Assembly: GCF_023065955.2 (NCBI RefSeq)
Contig: NC_079873.1
Coordinates: 10,988,566 to 11,052,565 of the forward strand
Source: Ursus arctos
Lineage: Eukaryota; Chordata; Mammalia; Carnivora; Ursidae
Reading direction: 5' to 3'
Length of the DNA stretch: 64,000 bases
Below the pieces are notes generated by a model. The model saw only the letters and a list, made by a program, of their open reading frames with translations. It ran no database searches and was not told the origin of the DNA. A program made the position numbers and the translations under genes. Shown one piece after another: positions 53,571 through 64,000 of this stretch (positions are counted from its first letter, which is position 1; the number at the start of each line of letters is the position of its first letter).

Positions 53571-54690
53571 AAACTGTCAGAACCTACAACACAGGGTTTG
53601 TGGAAAGGGTCTTGTTTCCCAAACTTGGTGGTTTCTCTACATGTGAAGGGATCCCACTAGGGTATTCCTTCTGGCTCCTCTCTGCCCTTCTCTGGACAGG
53701 AAAAGTAACTGAATCTGATCGTGGAGTTTGAAGGTGTTTTCCTGCCCCCCCATCTCCTCTTTCCTTTCTCTTGGGGGATGGCCAATCCTCCAAAATTGCA
53801 TGTTGTGCTCTGGTCTTGCCATATGTTTTCAACATAATGGAAATGTTTGCCATGGAGGAAATATTTTCCACATTTCCCTTCAGGGAAAGCCCATGGTTCT
53901 CCAGCACGATCTATGACTCAACAGACAAGTGTGACTAATTCTAGAGCGCAGAATTTTAGAGCTTGCTCGCCCACAGATATAAATCACACTTTCCAATATC
54001 AGTGCTATTTACAATAAAAGTGGCACAAATATACCACACAGAATGTGTCTTTGGTTAATGTTTTCTCAAGAAAATCCCTCTTGGCTTTTAATATCCCTAC
54101 TTCACCTAAGTACTTTTTAAGGGAATGAGGGTTGTATTAAAAAATTACATTTATGCCTTAAAAAATCAATACAACATTTTTTAACAAAAGAGTGTACGGG
54201 AAACATCTCCAGTTTCATTCCTAATGCAATTGGCATTTAGAATAAATCAAGTTTAGATGGATCAGAAGCACACACAGATATTTTGAAGTGCTCCAGAGTG
54301 TCAACAGAGGGGATTTGTGGCTAGGATATTGCTGGCACTAAAAAAGACATGGCTGTAGACAAAGCAACTGCTTGTTACCAACCATATTAATTATTTGGTG
54401 TCAACAAAGCAATGTTTTAAGCATTCTACCTTATGATATGACAGTTTGTTCTTTATATATGGGCATTTTAATGTGTTTGGGTTGTGGTTGGGGGTTTGGG
54501 GTTGATGTGTAATGCGTGGTGATTTCTCCCATTTAAAATAATTGGAAAAGAGCTCCTTTAACATTTTTGTGGGGAACATCTGATTTCATTAACAGAAAAC
54601 CAGTGTTAAGCAAGAGATGTTGACATTTTTGGCCTCCCATCTGCCTCACCTACTTTTCTGATTTTTCAATTAGCTCACAACTCAATGGAA
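53571..54690. other. Intergenic sequence, nothing recognised
   Basis: No repeat or gene is assigned. A 107-codon minus-strand ORF at 53584 matches nothing I know. Confidence 0.4.
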
Positions 54691-54699
54691 AAAGCAGAT

Positions 54700-55194
54700 G
54701 GCTATTTGTTGGCCTCTACTAATAAAAAGAATAAGGCAAAAGTGACAGGATGTCACTTTCAAGATCAGGTCACAAAAGATTGACTTCTGTCTTGCTCTTC
54801 CTTGGTCTTATTGCTTGCTTGCTCTGAAGAATCAAGCTGCCATGTTTTGAAATGCCCTATGGAGAGGTCTGTGTGGCAAGGAATTGAGGGAGTGCTCTGG
54901 CCAACAAGCAGCAAGGAACTGAGGCCCTAGACCTACGAGGCCTATGAGGGACTGAATCCTGCCAACAATCATATAAATGAGCTTGGAAACAAATCCTCCA
55001 CCAGTTGAGCCTTGAGTTGATTGCAGTCCTGGCCAACACTTTGATTTCATCCTGTAAGAGACTCTGAGCCAGGGGACCCAGCTAAGCCATGCACAGATTT
55101 CCGACCCATGGAAACTGTGCAATAATAAATGTTTGTTGTATTTAGCTGTTAAGTTTTAAGGCAATTTGTTGTGCAGCAATAGATAACTAACACA
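54700..55194 (+). mobile_element. MaLR-type (MLT1-like) LTR
   Basis: CTGCCATGTTTTGAAATGCC, CTATGGAGAGGTCTGTGTGG, GAACTGAGGCCCTAGACC, GAAACTGTGCAATAATAAAT and GCAATAGATAACTAACACA are a standard sense-strand MaLR LTR. The 5' end is fuzzy. Confidence 0.75.
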
Positions 55195-55415
55195 ATCAGC
55201 AAACATATGCTGCTGAAGAGATAAATGCATGACTTAATTATTCCCCCAAAAGCTCAGCTGATTTGGATCCTTAGGTACTTACTTCCAGGAAATGGACCAA
55301 GACTTTCTGAGTATGCTTGGGTTTATGGGAAAATTACATAGGGCATGTGCCCAAAACTTGGTTGGATTGCATCAGTTTAAATCAATCATAAATTTAGAGA
55401 ATTGCTGTCTGGAAA
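55195..55415. other. Intergenic sequence, nothing recognised
   Basis: No gene or repeat family is recognised. Confidence 0.45.
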
Positions 55416-55419
55416 GGAA

Positions 55420-55580
55420 CTTTGAGGTCATCAGCCAAACACCCTCATTTTATAGAAATGGAAACTGAGATTTAGAAGAGCTAAGTGACTTACTTGCCCA
55501 GGGCCATAGGATCTATGTAAGTGTCATGACAGGACCCAAGGCTTCTGATTTCCACTACAGAACTCTTTCATGACATCCCA
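55420..55580 (-). mobile_element. MIR-family relic, antisense
   Basis: CATTTTATAGAAATGGAAAC, TGAGATTTAGAAGAGCTAAG and TGACTTACTTGCCCAGGGCC match the antisense MIR core. Confidence 0.75.
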
Positions 55581-56395
55581 TGACAGTGTTTAGAGGACAG
55601 GAATATCAGAAGGGCTGGAGGAATCCTGAATGTAGAAAGTCAGGCTCGAGAAGGGCTTAGAACAGTGGGTGGGATTAGGGAAGGCATTCCACATGAATGG
55701 TTCATGACAAACACTGATGGGACTCTACCTCATGGGAGGGCTACTAAGGATCAAGATCTCCATGGTTTGGTTAATCATCTTGAAGCACATATGAAAGGTG
55801 AGGATGGGGAGGCCTTGGAAAGAAATGGTACCTACAAAAAGGAGAAGTCAGCAGAGAAAGGAGGACAAATCTTGGTGGAGGGGCAAACCAAGGAAGGAAC
55901 ATTTGCATAAGATTTTATGGCAAGCAGATAGAGTGAATCTGGAACTAGAAAAAATGGGTGGGCAAGAAGAGATGGTGGGCATCAGAATTTGGGAAACTTG
56001 CTAGTTTCATAGTCTTGAAGCAGAAGGAAAGAGGAAGTGTTCACACCTAAAGATACAGGGCTCAGACCTGTGCTTAGGATGTACCAAACCCTCACCTGGA
56101 TCTTATGGCATTTGTATTATCCATTATATGACTGTATGAGCTGCCAGATATGGTTATGTAGTGTTCAATTTATACCGCTGTACATCACAGACCCGTCCGT
56201 GATAGGCTAATCAGGCTTTGGGAACTAACATGTAAATTTAGCCCACAAGACATCACCTTTAAAGAAATTCTTGAGAAATCATTGATTTCTTTAAATTACT
56301 GATTCCTCAGACCTGCACTGAAGAATCCCAAATGTAATAGCCTGTCATAAAGTGGTCTGGTGGATTCTGCAATAATTTCCTGACTCCTGACACAG
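55581..56395. other. Intergenic sequence, perhaps old L2 at its start
   Basis: GGGAAGGCATTCCACATGAA at about 55678 is L2-like. The rest is unassigned; purine-rich ORFs of 63-81 codons are not genes. Confidence 0.35.
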
Positions 56396-56399
56396 ACAC

Positions 56400-56590
56400 C
56401 AGGGCGTCAGAGAGGAGCCAAAAGGACAGTGGACTAGAGTCACAAGTCTGGCTTCTAGTCCAGCGTGACTGAACCTCTGTGCACTTCATTTTCTTCAACT
56501 GCCCAATGTAGATAATAAAAGCTGCCTGTCCTATGTCACAAAGCTTCTATGTGGGTTGGAGTTTGAAAAGCATGAAAGAGTTGTACAAAT
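56400..56590 (+). mobile_element. MIR SINE
   Basis: GACAGTGGACTAGAGTCACA, AGTCTGGCTTCTAGTCCAGC and CATTTTCTTCAACTGCCCA match MIR order. Confidence 0.7.
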
Positions 56591-56945
56591 ACATGGTTAT
56601 ATATAAAAAGAGTTTCCACTAAATTGTCCATTGTTGCCATGAAAAGGCCTTTTTTTCTCTCTCCATAATGGCTTCCTTCACAAAGAACAAAGAAGTTCAA
56701 AGGCTGAATTACATAAAATTATATAACACTGTCACAGCACATGCAATAAATATTAGGACTGAGGATGATTCACAAAGATAATAGGATCAAGGCCCTGCAA
56801 AGCAGAGCATTTAATTCCTATGATCCTGGCCAGTGAGGAGACGTAAGGATAAATCTTCAAGGTTTCAGTTTTGGAAGACGTACCAGAATCCAAATGATGA
56901 AAGCAAAAGGAAGTGGTGGGATGAACGTGGAGACTTCTCTGACAT
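56591..56945. other. Intergenic sequence, nothing recognised
   Basis: No gene or repeat family is recognised. Confidence 0.45.
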
Positions 56946-57054
56946 ATTAATTAAGGTAATGCTAGCTGTTGTAACAAATAAGCCCCCAAATCTCAGAGTC
57001 TTAATACGATAAAGCTTTATCATTCACTCATGCAAAGTCCAAATGGGCATTTCT

Positions 57055-57252
57055 TTTTTTTAAAGATTTTATTCATTTATTTATTTGAGAGAGAGCAAGT
57101 GCACGGGCACACACAAGTTGGGGGAGGACCAAAGGGAGAGGGAGCAGATTCCCCACTAATCAGGGAGCCCAATGCGGGGCCCAATCCTAGGACCCTAAGA
57201 TCATGATCTGAGCCAAAACAGATGCTTAACTGACTGAGCCACCCAGGGGCCC
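57055..57252 (-). mobile_element. Can-SINE, antisense, left member of a same-site pair
   Basis: An older-subfamily copy, TAAAGATTTTATTCATTTAT to GAGCCACCCAGGGGCCCC. CCAAATGGGCATTTCT occurs at 57039-57054 and again at 57253-57268. Confidence 0.96.
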
Positions 57253-57268
57253 CCAAATGGGCATTTCT

Positions 57269-57454
57269 TTTTTTTTTTTTAAAGATTTTACTTATTTATT
57301 TGACAGAGATAGAGACAGCCAGCGAGAGAGGGAACACAAGCAGGGGGAGTGGGAGAGGAAGAAGCAGGCTCCCAGCGGAAGAGCCTGACATGAACGCCGG
57401 GATCACGCCCTGAGCCGAAGGCAGACGCTTAACGACTGAGCCACCCAGGCGCCC
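57269..57454 (-). mobile_element. Can-SINE (young), antisense, right member of a same-site pair
   Basis: A young-subfamily copy with a short internal deletion (GAGCCTGACATGAACGCCGG lacks the usual GGGGCTCGATCCCAG). The same CCAAATGGGCATTTCT recurs at 57455-57470, so the sequence is present three times. Confidence 0.97.
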
Positions 57455-57800
57455 CCAAATGGGCATTTCTGATTGGCAGGTAGCTTTCCTCTCTTTCAAG
57501 TGGTGATTTGGAACCGAGGGTCCCTTGACGGCTCAAGCATCACCATGGGCTCAAAGGCCCATGCTGAATCCTCTGTATCTGTCGTGTAGAAAAAAGATAG
57601 AGAACAAGGAACACCTGCTTTCAACTACTTATCCCTGGAGATGATACACATTACTATCATTCACATTCCTGTGGTGAGAACCTGTCACATGGTCCCACTA
57701 GATACAAGAAAGATATGAAATGTAGTTCCTGGCTTGCCAGCAATGACTCAACACTATCAAAAAAGGAGTTCAAACCTTTGGGGAACAGGTAGCCATCTCT

Positions 57801-58034
57801 TCCTCACCACAGAACAAAGAGAGAACATAGATTTCTAACATTTTGCATCCTTTCCTTTTGCCAGCATTTCTATGCAATACATGCATCAAAGGTTTTTATA
57901 GCTAGAAATGTTGCCAATAAAACAGATAGCATTGCTTGGAAAGCCACTGCCATTTATCCTTAAATCATACGAAAATAGTCCAGCATGGTTCTAAATCAGA
58001 GATCAGAAGCTTATGGGAGGACATCATAAAAAAG
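57801..58034. other. Intergenic sequence, nothing recognised
   Basis: Short unassigned stretch. Confidence 0.45.
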
Positions 58035-58245
58035 AAAAAAAAAAGCTTTGAAGTCAAGTCAGGCTGGGTTTTAATCTCTGTTCCAGCCCAAGCAATAATG
58101 GGGCTTGCACAATTTATTTAACCCTTCTAAACCTCAAAGTCTTCAGCAACAGCATAAGCTCAATAATAAGATCCTGAAAGGATTTTGTGAAGACTCATCG
58201 AGATGGTATGGCAAGTTCTTGGCCTATAAAAGGCACTTGTAAAAT
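58035..58245 (+). mobile_element. MIR SINE
   Basis: AGCTTTGAAGTCAAGTCAGG, CTGGGTTTTAATCTCTGTTC, CTTCTAAACCTCAAAGTCTT and GGCCTATAAAAGGCACTTG are MIR-like. Confidence 0.7.
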
Positions 58246-58254
58246 AGCGCCCTC

Positions 58255-58990
58255 ACAGCATCTACAGAAGTTGAGTACATACATCCCATATGGCCAGGTT
58301 TACACCCAATGCATATACATATTTACCCAAAGTTAAGTACCAGAATGATCGAAGAAGCACTATTCATAACAACTAAAATGCAGAAATGTTACATATGCCC
58401 ACTAAGAATAGAATGGACAAATAGATTGTAGCGTATCTTCTATGTAATACTACATGGCCATGAAAATGAACAAACTACAGCTACGTGCACCTGTATGGGT
58501 GAATCTCACAAATATTGAGCAAAAGATACAAGAGATACCTACTGTGTGACTCCATTTATATGAAGTTCCAAACAGACACATTTCATCTACCCCGTTAGAA
58601 GTCAAAATGACGGGGGTGCCTGCGTGGCGCAGTCGTTAGGCGTCTGCCTTCGGCTCAGGGCGTGATCCCGGCGTTCTGGGATCGGGCCCCGCATCGGGCT
58701 CCTCTGCTGGGAGCCTGCTTTTTCCTCTCCCACTCCCCCTGCTTGTGTTCCCTCTCTCGCTGGCTGTCTCTCTCTCTGTCAAATAAATAAATAAAATCTT
58801 AAAAAAAAAGAAGAAGAAGAAGTCAAAATGACGGCTACCCTTGGAAGAAGCTATTGAATGGGAATAGATGTGAGAATGGCTTGTGGGAGGCAGGTGACAT
58901 TCTCTTTTGGAAGGAGGGAGGTGCCCGTTACAGAGCAGATTCAGTTGGTGAGAATTCATTAAGCTGTACACTTACATCAATAAAAAAAGT
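58255..58990 (+). mobile_element. Older L1 (L1M-type) 3' end
   Basis: CACTATTCATAACAACTAAA, GAATAGAATGGACAAATAGA, ATACTACATGGCCATGAAAA, TCCATTTATATGAAGTTCCA and AAGCTGTACACTTACATCAA are an old mammalian L1 3' end. A Can-SINE sits inside. Confidence 0.8.
58598..58834 (+). mobile_element. Can-SINE (young) inside L1, with perfect 16-bp TSD
   Basis: The SINE (58614-58818) has a slightly changed head (GGGTGCCTGCGTGGCGCAGT) and a tail that has grown an AAG microsatellite. GAAGTCAAAATGACGG flanks it exactly. Confidence 0.98.
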
Positions 58991-60160
58991 TTTTAAAAAT
59001 ATCATCCTTCCCCTGAGAGACTTCCAACATGCTTAAATATTACTCATGAGTGCCACTAGCCTTTGGAAGGGGAAAAAAAAGAGTTAAATGGAGCAGGAGG
59101 GGTGAAATGTGAAAGTAAGCCAGAGAGAAGGAGGCGAGATGGTGAGGATGCAGAATAAGACTAGAGGATACCAAGAGCCAGAGATACTACCACTTGTCTT
59201 AAAAATGCTATTTTGTGTTATATGCCCCAAATCCCTGACAATAACAAAAGGGTCCAGGACATTTTTTCCACTCTGACATGGGCCTTCTTATTTGGGCTAA
59301 GTTTTAGTGCTGCTAAAAATACAAGTCTTCCCTATGGGCAATCAACTACATGTCTTCCAGATTATAATGTGTCTTTCTATTCCATATGCCACCCTGTCAT
59401 TTCTGTCATTGTGATTCTTCTTTCCTGTGTCATCTTGGGGAGCTATGGGTATATGTATGTGTGTATATGGGGAAGGGGTTGATCCTTACCAATCCCAGTC
59501 CTCACAATCTGTACCACTTACCCTGATCACCAATGGAGGCTTCCAACATCATGATCATGTAAAAATCTTTTTCTGCTAGTATCATCCCAGATAGCCTAGC
59601 TTCTACAGGGGCAACCACATGATAACTCAAGCCTGGGCTCACTATACATCCATATATTTAATGAGGCACCCAACTATAACCATAAATATATGTTATGTGT
59701 AGTTATCACATAATAACAAAGAATCACTAAGATGACACCACTAGAAGTCACCGATCATCACATGTGATTTTGTTTTATAACTATTTTATAAATGTTAGCA
59801 GCAATAGGAACCTTAACAAATTACCTCTCCATTTAATCTAGGGAGAAAATTGAGGCCAAGAGAATTGAATAACTTGCTTTAAAATATAAAGATAGTTGTG
59901 GCAGAACCAAGACAAAAATCCAGATTTTCTTTTTCCTACCTAGTACCCTTTATACCACATATTTTTAAAAGGCTTCTGTTTACATGTACTGGGCATAAAA
60001 TGCACATGGTTTCAGCATTCTCCATGTCCCATTTCGATAATAAGCCCCAAGTTCTGATGTCTACATAAATAAGTATCTTGGCTTGTGCCTAAAACAAATG
60101 TATTAATATAGTGTTGTTAGGAAGTTTGTGAAGGAAGCTGTATCAGTTAATTTTTTATTT
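58991..60160. other. Intergenic sequence, nothing recognised
   Basis: No repeat or gene is assigned; an 89-codon ORF at 59213 matches nothing. Confidence 0.4.
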
Positions 60161-60186
60161 CCTCAATTGTTGAGTTTTCCTTTTTA

Positions 60187-60419
60187 CCTTTTTTGAAACA
60201 TTTTATTTTTTTTAAAGATTTTATTTATTTATTTGACAAAGAGACAGACAGTAAGAGAGGGAACACAAGCAGGGGGAGTGGGAGAGGGAGAAGGTAGTGG
60301 GGCTGAGCAGGGAGCCCGACACGGGGCTCGATCCCAGGACCCTGGGATCATGACCTAAGCCGAAGGCAGATGCTTAATGACTGAGCCACCCAGGCGCCCC
60401 CTTTTTTGGAAACACTTTA
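60187..60419 (-). mobile_element. Can-SINE, antisense, with TSD
   Basis: The body (60206-60399) ends GAGCCACCCAGGCGCCCC. CCTTTTTTGAAACATTTTA and CCTTTTTTGGAAACACTTTA flank it. Confidence 0.96.
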
Positions 60420-60469
60420 AAACTTAAAGATACAAAAATAGTATAAAGAACCCCTATATAACTTTGCCC

Positions 60470-60713
60470 AGACTGATCAATTTTTATTTATTTATTTATT
60501 TTTTTTAAAGATCTTATTTATTTATTTGACAGAGATAGAGACAGCCAGCGAGAGAGGGAACACAAGCAGGGGGAGTGGGAGAGGAAGAAACAGGCTCATA
60601 GCAGAGGAGCCTGATGTGGGGCTCGATCCCATAATGCCGGAATCACGCCCTGAGCCGAAGGCAGACGCTTAACCGCTGTGCCACCCAGGCGCCCCAAGAC
60701 TGATCAATTTTTA
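60470..60713 (-). mobile_element. Can-SINE (young), antisense, with perfect 17-bp TSD
   Basis: The body (about 60488-60695) ends GCCACCCAGGCGCCCC. AGACTGATCAATTTTTA flanks it at 60470-60486 and 60697-60713. It is only ~70 bp from the preceding SINE but at a different target site. Confidence 0.98.
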
Positions 60714-61204
60714 ATATTTGCTACAGTTGCTTTATAATTCTGTCTTCTACCTTCTTCCTCTTCCTCTTTCATCTTCTTCCTCCTTCTCTCTCACCTATTA
60801 TTATTATTATTATCCTCTGAGAGTATCATTATTAGTATTTTTCTCTGAGTAAGTTACATAAATCATGCCACTGTATCGCAGAACACTTCAGTGTATATTT
60901 CCCAAGGGAAAGGATGTTTTCTTACATAACCACAATATAATTACCAAATTCAAGACAATACTATTATCTATTCCATAGTCCACATTACAATTTTTTCAAT
61001 TGTCCCAGCAATGTCTCTTAGAGCATTTCCCCCACACAGTCCAGGATCCAATCTAATATGACATATTACGTTTAATTTTCATGGTTCTTTGTTATCCTCC
61101 AATCTGGAACAGTTCTTTGGTCTTTCTCTTCTTTCATGATATTGACATTTTTTTTTTGAAAAATGCAGGTCTTTTTTTGGTAATAGAATGTTCTTTAATT
61201 TAGG

Positions 61205-61650
61205 TTGTATCTGTTAGTTTTTGCTATATAATAAACCACCCCCAAACTTAGCAGCTTAAACAAAAATTTGTTACAACAAAAATTTATCATTTCTCAAATA
61301 TTCGGTGGGTCAGCTAAATGATTCTTCCGGTTTGCACCAGCTTGACTGGGGTTGGATGGTCTAGGATGAGCTCTCTCACGTGTCTAGCAATTAGATGAAT
61401 ATGAGCTGGGGGGATAAGGATGACCTAGCCATGTGTCTCTCATCATCTGCATTAGTGGGCTAACCTGGGCTCATTCACGTGATGGTGGTCACGGTTCTGA
61501 AGCTCAGCAAGGGAGCAAGCCCCAGTGTACAAACATTTCCCAAGCCTTTGCTCGCGTCTTATTTGTTAATGCCCCATTGGCCAAAGGAAGTCACAAGGCC
61601 AGCTCAGAGTCAGTGTGGGAGAACACTCTCATAGATCATGGATAGAAAAA
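61205..61650. mobile_element. Old repeat, family uncertain
   Basis: AACTTAGCAGCTTAAACAAA, GGTTGGATGGTCTAGGATGA, CATTGGCCAAAGGAAGTCAC and AAGGCCAGCTCAGAGTCA belong to a recurrent mammalian repeat, perhaps LTR-derived, that I cannot name. Confidence 0.4.
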
Positions 61651-63840
61651 ATAGAATAACTTGTGGCCATTTTTATCATCTACCATAGAAGCTAAACACA
61701 GGGGCTGAAATTTTTTTTTAAGGAAGAATATGCTATTAATAGAAGAAATGAGGAGAAAAGACAAAAGCCTCCAAAATAGGGAGGTACAAATACTTAAAAT
61801 TTATATCCTTGAAAGAATCTGAAATCAGGATGCCACACCACTGAGGGAAAAGGGCCTATAACACAAGCTGCCTTTTTTAAATTGGTCAAAGGGGTCAAAT
61901 TTAAGAGCCTGTACATGAAGTGTAATGCTCACTCTCTGACAGAGAATTCTGTGCAGAGGAGTATGTCCTTATGGTAAGACGAACAAGAGAGAAAAGATTA
62001 AGGGACACTGGCAATCTTTCTCCCTGTTGGGGCAGGGACAGAGAGGCCTGAGACTGTGATGAAGAAGGGAGCGTACACCCATTTTACAGACAACATGAGC
62101 AGCTCCTTCATCAGTGCAGAGCACTGCTAGGCAGCAACGGAGGCCCTGAAATACCCAAATTTACCGCTGTTTTTCAAGAAAATATGGAAATCTAGACTGA
62201 AATGTGAAATTTCCAGACTCTCTAAATGTTGCTTCAAGTATTTTTAAGAGCACATTCACATGCTAAATTAGGCCCAAGGACCACGCATTTGAAAACTCAA
62301 TTGTCTAACCAACAATCAAAAAAATTAAACTACAAGAACAGAAAGGGTTTAAATTTTGGATAAATGAAATGCTTATCCAATCACCTTAGACACAATCTCT
62401 CTCTTAACCTGTGACTATGTAAAATGTACCTTTTTTTATGCTCAGTAACTACAAGACTTAGCATCATATACATAGCATGGATACACCTTTAAGCTCAATA
62501 ACCATCATCTGCAGCATGATATATTATGCATAGCATAGATGATTGAACCTTGTAATACTGCCATATGCAGACCTTCCAAAGGTAATGGAAAACTGACAAA
62601 GAATAAGACCATGACACAATTTCTGAAATCAAAAGCCTGAGTTTATTTCTTAAGGGAGAGAGAGTTTTACTGGTCAGGCCCAGTCTCTCTGAGCAAAACA
62701 AACTGCTGATTTAGGGGATGGGTTTGTTTTGAGGTTACACTGTCAAAGATACAGGAGTGGTCAATCTTGGAAACATGTTCAAAGTCAGCGGCTTCCCATT
62801 AGGTGACTGTCAAAGTGTGAGACTGACACTGAATGGCTGGCTTTCAGATAAGACAGCTAGACAGCTTTAATTCTTGTTTTGGGGTTTGATTGTTACTGTG
62901 GCTAGAGCATGGGCTGTCTCTCCCTAAGAATGTGAGGGCTTTTGTGAATTATTGGAATTAACTGTGTAGAACTAATGTGGGACACTGCAAAGGTTACACT
63001 GTCATGGCCTCATGCGGGCATAGATGCTATCTACCAATGGGCTATGAGCTTATTACCACAAGGGGTGTGGCTCCTCTGTGACATCATGGCTCCCCAAGTA
63101 GAAAGTCAAGGCCACTTCTCATCTCAACCTAAGAAGAGCTCTATCAATGCAGACAGGTGGCTCTTGCTACTCTGAAAGGTGATGTGAACCCTCATCTACT
63201 ACCCTCATGAACTACAAAAACCATTAAGTCCAAAAAATGGTATTTCATTGAAAGCATAGTCTCTCTGATGCCCCAATACTGAGACAAAAGGGGTGAATAA
63301 GAGAAAGCATGGGATACTGAAGAGGAACAGAAGGGGAAAAAAAAAGAAACCAAAGTAAAGGTAGTCTTGTATCTTATTACAACTACATTTGGAATCAGAG
63401 AATAGATTAAAATTCAGGCAGCCAGATAGTGTTCATTTTTTATATATTCCTGTGAAAGAGTTCCTAAATCCCATGATGACTTTTTCTCCTTATTAATAGC
63501 ATATCCCTAGCTTCAAATAAAATAGGATGTGGGATATCCCTTTACAAATATGAAGCCAAGTTAGATCTTATATGAGATTCCCCTCTCCTGCCTTCTCATG
63601 TAAAGAGGGTCACAGGGAGTTTCAGAGAATTGGGAGGTCTCCAAAAAGGGCCATAGGGAATAGGTGAGACAAGAAGAACCTTGCTGGGTGTTCAGTGCCA
63701 AATGACAATGCCATGTATTTCAATCAGTCTTACATCTATCTGACCCTTTCAGTGGGAAATCTGCGTCCCCCCCAAACCGACAGGCTACAAGGAGTGGCTT
63801 TAAAGCAACATAATAAGAGAATGTGTTGTTTCTCATAACT
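61651..63840. other. Intergenic sequence, nothing recognised
   Basis: About 2.2 kb with no SINE, L1 or assigned repeat and no recognisable ORF. Confidence 0.45.
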
Positions 63841-63844
63841 GCTT

Positions 63845-64000
63845 GTTCATCCATCCATTCCACAAACATGGAGCATTTACTAAAAGCATAGGCTTCAGAA
63901 CAAAATAAAATTCATCCCTGGGCTCAAAGCACCACAATCTTAAAAGAAAAAGAAAGACACAGATACATAGACATACCAGTGAGTACAGAGGTAGGATCAC
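63845..64000 (-). mobile_element. L2 LINE 3' end, antisense, cut by window edge
   Basis: TTCATCCATCCATTCCACAA, AACATGGAGCATTTACTAAA and CATCCCTGGGCTCAAAGC read as an antisense L2 tail running off the window. Confidence 0.5.

Larger units (their letters stand above)
56950..57800. mobile_element. Old repeat, possibly LTR-derived, hosting two SINEs
   Basis: GCTAGCTGTTGTAACAAATA, TCTCAGAGTCTTAATACGAT, GAGAACCTGTCACATGGTCC and GAAATGTAGTTCCTGGCTTG belong to a known medium-reiteration family that I cannot name safely. Two Can-SINEs split it. Confidence 0.4.
60165..61200 (-). mobile_element. Old L1 region, probably antisense, split by two SINEs
   Basis: AACTTAAAGATACAAAAATA, GTATAAAGAACCCCTATATA, CACTTCAGTGTATATTTCCC, ACATAACCACAATATAATTA and CAATCTGGAACAGTTCTTTG occur together in a common L1M-type repeat. 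Orientation is less certain than identity. CT-rich and TTA runs lie at 60748-60813. Confidence 0.5.

Noticed and set aside
43621..64000. FANCB or MOSPD2, expected downstream neighbours
   Set aside because: I found no exon resembling either; they probably lie beyond the window.
1..64000. CRISPR array, prophage, operon or other microbial system
   Set aside because: No regularly spaced repeats or dense coding; introns, SINEs and LINEs show nuclear mammalian DNA.

Overview
This window is vertebrate nuclear DNA, most likely from a caniform carnivore (bear or seal/walrus type). It is AT-rich, has no operons, and is full of interspersed repeats. The most telling repeats are about twenty tRNA-derived Can-SINEs, with a GGGGCGCCTGGGTGG head, a CT-rich body and an AATAAATAAAATCTTT tail. 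Several belong to a young subfamily with a 'GTGATCCCGGCGTTCTGGGATCGAGCCC' type body that I associate with Ursidae and Pinnipedia. The species cannot be fixed from the sequence alone. Repeat family names are from memory and old-repeat boundaries are approximate; target-site duplications (TSDs) and splice sites were read directly.

Only one protein-coding gene can be supported: the 3' end of GLRA2 (glycine receptor alpha-2 subunit, X-linked in placental mammals), on the + strand. The window holds the end of intron 7 (1-5781), the 150-bp penultimate exon encoding M3 and the start of the cytoplasmic loop (5782-5931), a 36.1-kb last intron (5932-42057), and the last coding exon encoding the rest of the loop, M4 and the C-terminus (42058-42336). 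A 3' UTR of about 1.3 kb follows, with a good AATAAA at 43595. From about 43.6 kb to the end is downstream intergenic DNA with no recognisable gene. The next genes I expect from mammalian Xp22.2 synteny (FANCB, MOSPD2) are not seen.

Everything else is transposon history. Ancient layers are L2, MIR and CR1/L3-like LINE relics, hAT-type MITEs (MER5A, MER20, MER58-like, a palindromic MER53-like element, and a 175-bp element with clear terminal inverted repeats) and MaLR/ERVL-type LTRs. Younger layers are carnivore L1 3' ends, including one 5'-inverted twin-primed copy, and Can-SINEs, many with near-perfect TSDs. Several loci are nested three or four deep, and two loci show a second SINE landing in the target-site copy left by the first.

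I found no evidence of a previously undescribed system. The better leads are RNA- or DNA-structural: a hairpin MITE 170 nt after exon 8, an inverted SINE pair just before the last exon, 3' UTR repeat and Pumilio elements, a Z-DNA-prone tract, and a repeat-poor intronic block with homeodomain-type cores.
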